64,000 nt of DNA, taken from JAIVGV01 sp031425275 (GTDB taxonomy: Bacteria; Acidobacteriota; Blastocatellia; Pyrinomonadales; Pyrinomonadaceae). Made by a program: the position numbers and the translations under genes. This document shows positions 28,501 through 34,827 of this stretch, piece after piece (position 1 is the first letter of the stretch; each line of letters starts with the position of its first letter). The stretch covers positions 1 through 64,000 of the forward strand of contig JANPJA010000059.1 in NCBI GenBank assembly GCA_031425275.1, given 5' to 3'. Under the pieces are notes generated by a model. It worked only from the letters and a program-made list of their open reading frames with translations, did no database searches and was not told the DNA's origin.

Positions 28501-29000
28501 ATGTTGACCGTAGTTGCCGTAGCGGGCTGGGTCGCCACGAGCCTTCCTGTCCCATCGAGGTTCCACGTCTCAAGGGTGGTTCGGCTGTTGGCAGGATCAA
28601 ATTGTATCCGCACGAGCATGTCGTTGCTCGTGGGAGTAACCCACGCGTAGGTCGAATTGGGGACAAATTGGAATTGCAGTGTCCCGTTAGTGCCCATATA
28701 AAGGTTCAACACGTTATCAATATTGACGATGTATGCAGTTGCGGATGGCGTTCTGTTGAGCCCGCGCAGTCGCATCTCGATTCTAAACGCTCCCTGGCTC
28801 GTTAAAGCCGATGAAGTCGTGCCGCTGGCGTATTGTGATGTGCCGTTGAAAATGATGCCCTGAGCACCATAAGTCGCAGGGGAGCATATAATTAGCAAGA
28901 GAACCGCAAAAACGAGCAACAGTTTGTTAGGGATGTGAAATCTGGATTGCTGTCTGGATGAGGTTTCTACGGCATGTCCGGCTGTCAGGTATGTGTACAT
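25524..29000 (-). CDS. Secreted LamG-LamG-PKD-parallel beta-helix protein
   Basis: 1158 aa. The ATG at 29000 has a near-perfect AAGGAGG five bases upstream, which decides the start. A hydrophobic signal (LLLVFAVLLLIICSPATYG, about residues 26-44) is followed by two LamG/concanavalin-like repeats of about 200 aa (47-245 and 249-445), nearly identical in places (QGIIFNGT, NIDNVLNLY, GYGAANFGALFA). A PKD domain spans about 450-540 (VTIDFGDGF, SYTITLTGKSDAG) and a right-handed beta-helix about 560-1130. The region from the PKD on is paralogous to the protein at 1-1788. It is probably an extracellular glycan-binding or lyase/epimerase-like protein. GC is far lower than in neighbours: 28081-28140 has 21 G+C of 60 by hand count. 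Confidence 0.9.
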   Translation of the reverse strand: MYTYLTAGHAVETSSRQQSRFHIPNKLLLVFAVLLLIICSPATYGAQGIIFNGTSQYASGTTSSALTSQGAFRIEMRLRGLNRTPSATAYIVNIDNVLNLYMGTNGTLQFQFVPNSTYAWVTPTSNDMLVRIQFDPANSRTTLETWNLDGTGRLVATQPATATTVNMASRAVGYGAANFGALFAAVRVDYLRIINGAVSLNSTPPTDTAPASGIHYYEFEGVGTDSVGTSHLTLNGSPTFESTPCAAGVQGIIFNGTTQFANGTTSSSLTNQGAFRIEARLRGLVTPTSTSGYIVNIDNVLNLYISTNGTLQFQFIPASTYAWVNTTSSDMLVRVQFDPVNSRTSLETWNLDGTGRQEATQPTTVSTVNMASRAMGYGAANFGALFAPVRMDYARIVNGAVSLNSSPPADTAPASCIHCYEFEGNGLDSASTSNLTLNGSPLFENTSCSGPALSLSAPTASYVNEAVIIDARNSNGVSRLPQTNGSPSVTIDFGDGFKCYTLACGHAYRSAGSYTITLTGKSDAGATSTTTANITVSNVPAATGTNVQTLTNTGNSTTNATNLQNAVIVAAQNNSVEQEIVLPATFVVKGPIELTAPNGLNSGNKYITIKSQNLASLPVNGNRVATTDGANMPTIQAPSSVAQGTSAVRTPQNGPASPSHHYRFQGIHFKKDVDANISNVFMELGVIDVAQNTIPKIPHHFIIERCWFEGSSASNYRTINAIRIAADNVTVADSLLLDFRQIQEGGVDAATISIVNSQGPYSIVNNTMVATDEGMMFGGDYGHVQFPGSVTNPTTTSATLSSTTGLAVDSDISFVVGGAYSANSTTIVRSVSGNNITFDAIPTAPDNNSTAKWGAQPSFAEVRRNHIFKRLSWWASHSSYANVNWQIKNLFEIKRARYVQLEGNILEKTWREDQWFAIVLAPRNQEGASPFAVVREIYFVNNKIQNVGGGVSLLISDETIGKPSGRASDITFRNNLFQNIGYNWDALPPGHFFQMILGGEGISLHGSRYHLIHNTIDQSANPSADHYGETVDIGTGKYVDDARWLDNAINRPFRAFGSSGFAEGTATINEYFAPGAPTTWNKNLITGVANTGLTYPSQGIYPTTSWSAQFVNYAIGDFTLAPLSLGKGSALDGSDVGVNVTALNSATLHATDGIWVQP

Positions 29001-29005
29001 GATGT

Positions 29006-29012
29006 CCTCCTT
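29006..29012 (-). promoter_or_regulatory. Strong Shine-Dalgarno site
   Basis: Minus-strand AAGGAGG five bases before ATG 29000. It is the strongest ribosome-binding site in the window and rules out the longer start at 29036. Confidence 0.8.
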
Positions 29013-29065
29013 CGGAGATATGGCGGGCGTGGGCAACTAAGAGTCAAAACCTATCTGGGACTCCT

Positions 29066-29091
29066 ATGAGAGTGATAACTCACATGAGAGT
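29066..29091. repeat. Operator-like direct/inverted octamer repeat
   Basis: ATGAGAGT occurs at 29066-29073 and again at 29084-29091. Between them, ACTCACAT (29078-29085) pairs with the first copy as an inverted repeat with one mismatch. It lies 66-91 bp upstream of the LamG/PKD gene start, where an operator would sit. No regulator is identified. Confidence 0.4.
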
Positions 29092-29151
29092 ACCACTCGA
29101 ACTTCATAGTGGCACGGCTGCTATTAGCCCACATGGCACTACCACCTTCCG

Positions 29152-30693
29152 TCAGTACCCACCCGCAGTTGGCGAAGTGAGCTTAGAGAAGACCTGTCGC
29201 TGCACCCGCGCCGCGCCGCGCCGCAACGCCCCGCGCTCGTCGTCCGTCAGCACGCCGAAGGCGTGGACGAGGGCGAGGTAGGCGAGGGCGAAGATTAGTC
29301 CGCAGACGACGAGGACGACGAGGGGGTGCGCGTCCTGCACGAACGAGCGGGCGAGCCACGCCGCCGCGCCCGCGCCGGCCGAGGCGAGGGCGATCTTCCA
29401 GAGGTCTTTGAAGAGCGCGAGGTCGCGCCGCGCGAAGCCGAGGATGCGCCCGACTTTGGCGGCGAGGACGATGCCCTGCAAGACGTTGACGCCCGCCATG
29501 ATCGTGATGGCGCCGAGGAGTCCGTAGCGGCCTGTGCCGAACCAGAGGCCGGCCGCGAGCAGGGCGAGCAGCGCGACGCGCATCCGCAACAAAAAGTAGC
29601 GATGCTCGGAGTAGGCGCGCATCACCGGGTCGGCGGCGCTCGCGACGATGGCGAGCGGGATCAGGACGAGGTTGACGGCGAAGATCGGCCAGCTCGCGAG
29701 ATACTGCCGCGTGAAGAGCAGCACCAGAAATTCGCGCCCGACGACGAGCAGCAGGGCGAACGCCGGGAGGTAAATGAAGGACTGCTTGCGCGCCATTCGC
29801 GCCAGCAGCTCCGTGATCTCGCGCGTCTTGCCCTGCTGCTGCAACAGGCTCACGCGCGGGATGGCCGTCAGGCCGATCGACTCGCCGAGGATGACGAAGA
29901 GCGGGAGCTGAAAACACCCGATGGCGTAGACGGCGTAGGCCTCCGGCCCGTAGAAGCTGGAGACGAAATAGTTGTCGAGCGTCGTCTGGAAGAAGAGCAT
30001 CACGGAGGCGGCGCCGAGCGGCAGCGAGTAGTGCAACTGCTCGCGCCACAGCGGCCGGTCGAAGCTGCGCCAGAAGCGCGGGAAGCGCGAGCGCAGATAG
30101 ACGAACAGGACGATGGTTTGCAGCGCGCCCTGAATGATCGCCGCGTAGATGAGCGAGCGCACCGAAGGGGAGATGAGCACCGCGCCGAGCAGCAGGAACG
30201 TCTTCGTCAGTTGCGACGCGACGATCAGGGCGGTCGCCAGCTTCGTCTCCTGCCGGGCGAGGATGACGTAGTCGAGGAACGAAGAGACGACCCACGTCAC
30301 GACGACGAGGCAGATGGCCGGGGCGTAAGCCGCCATCGCTTCGGAGTTGAAGACGGACGAGAGCAGCGACGGCCGGAGGAGGAGCGCGAGGCACGCGAAG
30401 GCGGTGGCGGCGGCCAGAAAGATGAGGGTGTGCAAGACGACCTGCGGCCGGCGCTCCGGCTCGCGCGGGAAGAAGTAATAGACGCTCATCGGGAGTCCGA
30501 CGGGCAGCATCACCATCGCCGTGCTGACGAAGAGGAAGACCTGCTTGTAGAGGCCGAACTCGGACTGGCTCAGGCGGCGCACGAGCAGCAGCGGCAGGGC
30601 GAAGGCGAGGGCGAAGGCGAGCGTCTTCCCCGCCGCCAGCCACGCCGCCTGCGCCGTCAGAGTCGTCTTACTGCCCGCCGTCTGCTCGACCAC
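29152..30693 (-). CDS. wzx: Polysaccharide flippase (Wzx/MOP superfamily)
   Basis: A roughly 513-aa polytopic membrane protein with about 12-14 hydrophobic helices. FALPLLLVRRLSQSEFGLYKQVFLF near the N-terminus and a PVGLPMSVYYFFPRE loop are typical of RfbX/Wzx proteins. It would move the undecaprenyl-pyrophosphate-linked repeat unit across the inner membrane. I favour the GTG at 30693, preceded by GAGGGGGC and 31 bp after the upstream stop; the ATG at 30759 would overlap that gene by 35 bp. Confidence 0.88.
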   Translation of the reverse strand: MVEQTAGSKTTLTAQAAWLAAGKTLAFALAFALPLLLVRRLSQSEFGLYKQVFLFVSTAMVMLPVGLPMSVYYFFPREPERRPQVVLHTLIFLAAATAFACLALLLRPSLLSSVFNSEAMAAYAPAICLVVVTWVVSSFLDYVILARQETKLATALIVASQLTKTFLLLGAVLISPSVRSLIYAAIIQGALQTIVLFVYLRSRFPRFWRSFDRPLWREQLHYSLPLGAASVMLFFQTTLDNYFVSSFYGPEAYAVYAIGCFQLPLFVILGESIGLTAIPRVSLLQQQGKTREITELLARMARKQSFIYLPAFALLLVVGREFLVLLFTRQYLASWPIFAVNLVLIPLAIVASAADPVMRAYSEHRYFLLRMRVALLALLAAGLWFGTGRYGLLGAITIMAGVNVLQGIVLAAKVGRILGFARRDLALFKDLWKIALASAGAGAAAWLARSFVQDAHPLVVLVVCGLIFALAYLALVHAFGVLTDDERGALRRGAARVQRQVFSKLTSPTAGGY

Positions 30694-30724
30694 CCGTGCC
30701 CCCTCGAATTCCCTGCGTAAAAGT

Positions 30725-32236
30725 TCAGACCCGAAACGCGCGCTCGGCCGGCGCGTCATCCGCCCCGAGTCCGTCGCCGCCCCCGCCGGTTGATGTGACG
30801 GTGTTCGACGCCGCGTCGGCCTCGTAGAGCCGGTGCAGACACACGCCGTAGCCGACCAGAAAATAGAGGTTCCACTCGTAAGCGACGGAGAGGAAAAAGC
30901 TGCCGACCGCGTACCCGACGAGGCTCGCTTGCAGCCCGACGGCGAGGTGGTAAAACTGCGAGCGGCGTTTCTCCGCGAACGTCTCGCGCTCGATGCGCCG
31001 GAGCCGCTTGTAGGCCGTGATGATAAACATCACATACGCCGCGAGCGCCAGCATCCCCATCTCCGAGGCGACCTGCGTGTAGGCGTTGTGCGTCACCTGC
31101 CCCTTGATGGAGAGGATGGAGAAGTTGCCGATCCCGACGCCGAGCAGCGGGTGCAGGAGCGACACCTTGACGGAGAGCAGCAGGAGCGCCTGCCGCGCCG
31201 TCGCCGACCCTTCCAAATCGCGGCTCGAATCGAAGATGGAGGCGAGGCGCTCGCCGTAGCCGCCCGGCGCGAGGGCGACGGCGACGAGGAGCGCGCACGC
31301 CATCAGCACGAAGACGAGGAGGCGGTTGCGGCGGCCGAGTTTCCACGCGAAGACGGCGCAGGCGCAGGCCAGCGCGAGAAAACCGCCGCGCGAAAACGTC
31401 GCCAGCGTGCCCACCACCATCAGGAGGATGCTCGCGCCGTAGAAAAGTTTCCTGAGCACGTTGCGCGTGCCGAGGAGGAGGGCGGCGGCGATGGGCGTCA
31501 TCATCGCGAGGTGCAGCGCCATCGCGTTAGGCTCGCCGAACATGTTCCTGACCTTGGCGCGCGCGCGGTAGCCCTCGGCCTCGAAGCCCCCGAGCGACGA
31601 CGCGCACATCAGGAGCCCCGCGACGAGAGCCAGCAAGATCATCCAGCGCAGACGCCTCTGCGTGCGCACCGCGTTGACCATCACGACGAAGAAGATGACG
31701 GCCTTCAAGAGCGTGTCGTTGAACGTCTGCCACGCCGCCTCGCGGCTCACGGCGAGGGGGATCGAGAGCAGCGCCGCCGCGCAGAGCAGCAGGGCGAGAT
31801 TCACCTCGCGCGGGCGCGCCGTCAGCGTCCCTTCGAGCGCGAACTGCGTGGGGATGAAGACCACCAGCATCCCGACGGCCAGCCAGTACGGGAGCGGGAG
31901 AGTCCACGCGAGCGCGGGGGAAAGTTCGTAGGGGCGGAAGTAGGCGAGCGTCGCGTACAAAAACAGCGCGACGAAACTGAGCGCGTGCCCGCGCTTGAGG
32001 GACGGCATCGTGCGCCGGGGCAAGGAGCCTTCCCGCGCGTCCGCCGGCGCACTACTACTACTACCGCTGCTGCTGCCGCGAGCGCGCGTCGCGTCGCCCG
32101 CCGCGTCTTCGCCGGCCAACCCCTCCGGGCGCGAAGGCGCGTGGCGGGAAGCCTCAAAGTCCTCGGCCCGGCTCGCACGCCGCCGCGCGGGCGGCGCGAC
32201 CGGGTCGTAGTCGAAGACGGTATCTTTGGGTGACAT
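30725..32236 (-). CDS. O-antigen ligase/polymerase family protein (Wzy_C)
   Basis: 503 aa, about ten transmembrane helices after a ~75-residue disordered, Ser-rich N-terminal tail. The Wzy_C signature region contains VGTLATFSRGGFLAL, then the periplasmic loop LLLLSVKVSLLHPLLGVGIGNFSI and GQVTHNAYTQVASEMG, with the conserved H-N pair of ligases. It could be the polymerase or the ligase; a second family member lies at 37734-39329. The adjacent flippase suggests a Wzx/Wzy pair. Confidence 0.87.
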   Translation of the reverse strand: MSPKDTVFDYDPVAPPARRRASRAEDFEASRHAPSRPEGLAGEDAAGDATRARGSSSGSSSSAPADAREGSLPRRTMPSLKRGHALSFVALFLYATLAYFRPYELSPALAWTLPLPYWLAVGMLVVFIPTQFALEGTLTARPREVNLALLLCAAALLSIPLAVSREAAWQTFNDTLLKAVIFFVVMVNAVRTQRRLRWMILLALVAGLLMCASSLGGFEAEGYRARAKVRNMFGEPNAMALHLAMMTPIAAALLLGTRNVLRKLFYGASILLMVVGTLATFSRGGFLALACACAVFAWKLGRRNRLLVFVLMACALLVAVALAPGGYGERLASIFDSSRDLEGSATARQALLLLSVKVSLLHPLLGVGIGNFSILSIKGQVTHNAYTQVASEMGMLALAAYVMFIITAYKRLRRIERETFAEKRRSQFYHLAVGLQASLVGYAVGSFFLSVAYEWNLYFLVGYGVCLHRLYEADAASNTVTSTGGGGDGLGADDAPAERAFRV

Positions 32237-32322
32237 CGCGGCGCTTCTGTTGCTGCCCCGGGGCCGAGGCCCTCGGAAGTCCTGACGCTTCGCCCGAATT
32301 TTTGCCGGCCCCGAAGAGCCGA

Positions 32323-32367
32323 ATAGTCACGCGCGGGCGGGGACCCACTCCCGCCGCTCGTGACTAT
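32323..32367. repeat. Inverted repeat in 189-bp gap
   Basis: ATAGTCACG (32323-32331) and CGTGACTAT (32359-32367) are perfect arms; further GC-rich imperfect pairing lies inside, giving a long hairpin. It sits between the sigma-like gene and the downstream ligase gene. It lacks a T tract on the minus strand, so it may be a rho-independent-like stop of poor form, a leader structure or an operator. Confidence 0.6.
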
Positions 32368-32425
32368 GAAGAGTCCCTTTGTTTACACACAAGGGGAAAA
32401 CTTTGTCACCGGACGCGAAACCGTT

Positions 32426-33643
32426 TCAGACGGCCACGCCCTCCTCGTCGCCGACGGCGACGAGGGCGTAAACGCGCTCGCGCAACGATAGCTCGAAGCG
32501 GCGGGCCTGCTCGATCTCGGTGAACGAGAGCGCGCGCAGCTCCTGCTCGATGCGGCGGCGGTAGTCGGAGACGAGCGAGTCGGAGACGCCGAGCCGCGCG
32601 GCCGCTTCGAGCTGCGTGACGTGGTCGGGACTCAGGTAACAGCTCCACAACACGCCGAGGATGCGGTCGTACTGCTTCGACTTGCCGCGCACCGAGGTGT
32701 GCAGCCCCTTCAGGAATTTATCGACGAAGCCGGCGGCCTCGTTCTCGGACTCGCGCCGGAGCAAGTCCTGCTCGGGGTTCGCGCGCCCGTCCACCGGCTC
32801 GAAGGAGCGCGCGCCGTCTTCCGAGTCGTCGCCGCCGCCGAGCGGGACGAGGTAGATGTCCATCACCGGCAGGCGCGACATGACGAGGCTGCGCAAGGAT
32901 CGCACGTCAACCGGCGAGTCGCAGGCTTCGAGGACGGAGACGATCAAGTCTTCCAGATCGGAGTTGCTGATGATGATCTGCGCGTCGCCCGTGCAGCCGA
33001 CCATGCGCGTGTCGCGCTGGCGCACCGAGATCATGTGCGCGCGCGCCTCCAACTCCTGCGCCCCGCGGCGCGCCTTGCCGTCCGCCCACTCGGAGAGACC
33101 GTAAACGCGGTCGGCGAGGCGGCGGTGGTACTCCTCTTCGGCCAAGGCGGCCGAGATGTCGAAGCGGCGGAAGTTCGCCGAAGACTGGATGATGGTGGAG
33201 ATGCGGCGGGCGAGGCGGTAGCTCTCCGGGTGTCGCTTGCGCAGCTCGGCGGTGAGCAGATTCGTCAGTTCGATCTGCCCGATCTCGCACTCGATCTCCG
33301 AGTCGGACATCTCCGTGTCGAGGTAGTGCTGGAAGCGGGCCTTGCTCAGCAGCGTGACGAACAACTCCTGCGTGAGATCGACGTAGGCGTTGCCGCGCTC
33401 GCCGCCTTCGACGAGGAGGCCCGCGCTGTGCGAGGCGCGCACGAGCGGGTGGCTGCTGACGAGGCGGTGGAGGTCTGACCACAGCCGCGTCACGTTCGAC
33501 TGGCGGAGCGACTCGACCCAGCGGCCTTGATTCGGGCGTGCCGCGCCGCCGCGCCCGCGCGCCGCCGGCGACTGGCCCCGCGCGCCGTCGCCCGCCGAGG
33601 GGGCGTCCGAGCGCTGATTTTGATCTGCTGATGTTGCAGCCAT
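32426..33643 (-). CDS. Sigma-70-like helix-turn-helix protein, probable regulator
   Basis: 405 aa with a low-complexity first ~40 residues. The middle has VDLTQELFVTLLSKARFQHYLD and NLLTAELRKRHPESYRLARRIS; the C-terminus has LEAAARLGVSDSLVSDYRRRIEQELRAL (about 345-375), a sigma region-4-like helix-turn-helix. I know no characterised homologue. Together with the divergent HxxxCxxC protein at 34428 it could form a sigma/anti-sigma-like pair. The function is inferred from the helix-turn-helix and context only; it might also be a sequence-independent scaffold. Confidence 0.7.
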   Translation of the reverse strand: MAATSADQNQRSDAPSAGDGARGQSPAARGRGGAARPNQGRWVESLRQSNVTRLWSDLHRLVSSHPLVRASHSAGLLVEGGERGNAYVDLTQELFVTLLSKARFQHYLDTEMSDSEIECEIGQIELTNLLTAELRKRHPESYRLARRISTIIQSSANFRRFDISAALAEEEYHRRLADRVYGLSEWADGKARRGAQELEARAHMISVRQRDTRMVGCTGDAQIIISNSDLEDLIVSVLEACDSPVDVRSLRSLVMSRLPVMDIYLVPLGGGDDSEDGARSFEPVDGRANPEQDLLRRESENEAAGFVDKFLKGLHTSVRGKSKQYDRILGVLWSCYLSPDHVTQLEAAARLGVSDSLVSDYRRRIEQELRALSFTEIEQARRFELSLRERVYALVAVGDEEGVAV

Positions 33644-34427
33644 TGTGTTCGTCTTGTTCTGTCGAGCCGGGTTCGCGAGTCGCCGGAGATAAACTCTCCT
33701 CCGGTGACGGTCGGGCTGGCGACTGGGTCGGATTGTTGCTCTTGGCGTTTATCGCGTCAGTGCGGAAAGTTCAACCCATCAGTTTTCAAAGCTCGACGCG
33801 GTCTCTCTAGTATGCGACTGGCTCGGTTACCGTTCATTATCTATGGGAGCGTCGCTAAAGGCAATAACGACTTCACTCGGCCCCGGGCGGTGGGCGGCCG
33901 TCGTCCGTCCGAATCTGTGAGAGGGAAGGCGTCGGGCCGGGGGTGTAGGGCGCGAGGCCAGACGGGGAGAGTTCGGAAAACTGCCCGCCGCCGTCGTAGC
34001 GCGGGATATGTGGGTGGTTGAACAACCGGCGAGGCCGTGCCGAGAGATGACCGCAAAGGGGAATGGCGCGGCCAACCGGGAAGGAGCGGAGAAGACTAGT
34101 TCCCTCGCCGCAAACGATATTAGCAACTGCATCTGATTTGAGCAACATCTTTTTGCACTACGGCCAACCGACTGAAAAATCAGGGAGAAATGCGACTCCG
34201 GCGTTAACTTTGTTTTGGAATCGAACCGGTATTAACCTTTTCTTCACCTTGACAAGCGAAGCGCCCACAGTTACGCGGTCAACGGCTGTCACACCCGATT
34301 GCGCCCTTGCCCTCTGCCCGTTCGCGCTGTGTGCTCCCTTCAAACCGGGAGGCGTTTCGCTGTTCGCCGCGCGCCTTGCGAAAATCCTCAGGCGGGGCGA
34401 GTCAGGTTCGAACTAAGGAGAGGAACC
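33644..34427. other. 784-bp divergent intergenic region
   Basis: No convincing gene on either strand. GC is lower than in the genes. A perfect -35 box TTGACA lies at 34249-34254 on the plus strand, but the hexamer 17 bases on (TACGCG) is a poor -10. A GGAGAGG Shine-Dalgarno precedes the ATG at 34428. Its length suggests regulatory sequence or a small RNA, but I cannot delimit one. Confidence 0.5.
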
Positions 34428-34739
34428 ATGGGCGCACGAAGTATGGCCGCATTCCGCAAACTCAAAACCTGCCCCCCGGCCGAGACGCTGCTCCTCTACG
34501 GAGAGGCGACGCTCGCGCGCGACGCCGCCGAGCCGGTGGCGGCCCACCTCTCCTCCTGTGATTTCTGCGAAGCGGAACTGCAACTGCTCTCCCACTTCGC
34601 ACCCGCCGCGAAGCCGCAGTTCGTCCCCGCCAAGATGCCGTGGGCGCTCTACCGCCTCGCCAAGGAACTGCTCGCCCTCTCGACCCGCGCCGTCGAGGTC
34701 GCCTACGAGCGCGACAACCTGACGCTGACCGACGCATAA
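34428..34739 (+). CDS. Small zinc-finger anti-sigma-like protein
   Basis: 103 aa starting at ATG 34428 behind GGAGAGG. His40-x3-Cys44-x2-Cys47 (HLSSCDFC) matches the ZAS/zf-HC2 zinc motif of anti-sigma factors. It is followed by a predicted helical C-terminal half without a clear membrane segment, so it is probably cytoplasmic. It is divergent from the sigma-like gene at 32426-33643. The motif is visible; the anti-sigma role is inferred. Confidence 0.75.
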   Translation: MGARSMAAFRKLKTCPPAETLLLYGEATLARDAAEPVAAHLSSCDFCEAELQLLSHFAPAAKPQFVPAKMPWALYRLAKELLALSTRAVEVAYERDNLTLTDA

Positions 34740-34750
34740 CGAAAGTCAGA

Positions 34751-34825
34751 ACGCGGAACGATGAACGCGGAAGGCGTGATCATTCAACCCGGATGATCAC
34801 GCCTTCCGCGTTCATCGTTCCGCGT
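34751..34825. terminator. Perfect 33-bp inverted repeat, bidirectional terminator candidate
   Basis: Arms 34751-34783 and 34793-34825 are perfect reverse complements with a 9-base loop. They lie in the 88-bp gap between convergent stops (34739 and 34828), where a bidirectional terminator is expected. There is no long T run, so factor-independent termination is uncertain. Each arm is built from 7-bp variants such as GAACGCG and GAACGAT. Confidence 0.75.
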
Positions 34826-34827
34826 CC

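Noticed and set aside
21500..29151. Possible mobile element or genomic island with integrase
   Set aside because: GC is lower, but I see no transposase, integrase, terminal repeats or tRNA.
29183..30643. Second minus-strand frame of 486 codons inside the flippase
   Set aside because: Arg/Ala/Pro-rich; the other frame encodes obvious membrane helices.
34063..34416. Plus-strand open frame of 117 codons before the zinc-finger gene
   Set aside because: No Shine-Dalgarno, no domain, and unusual composition; it lies in the regulatory gap.
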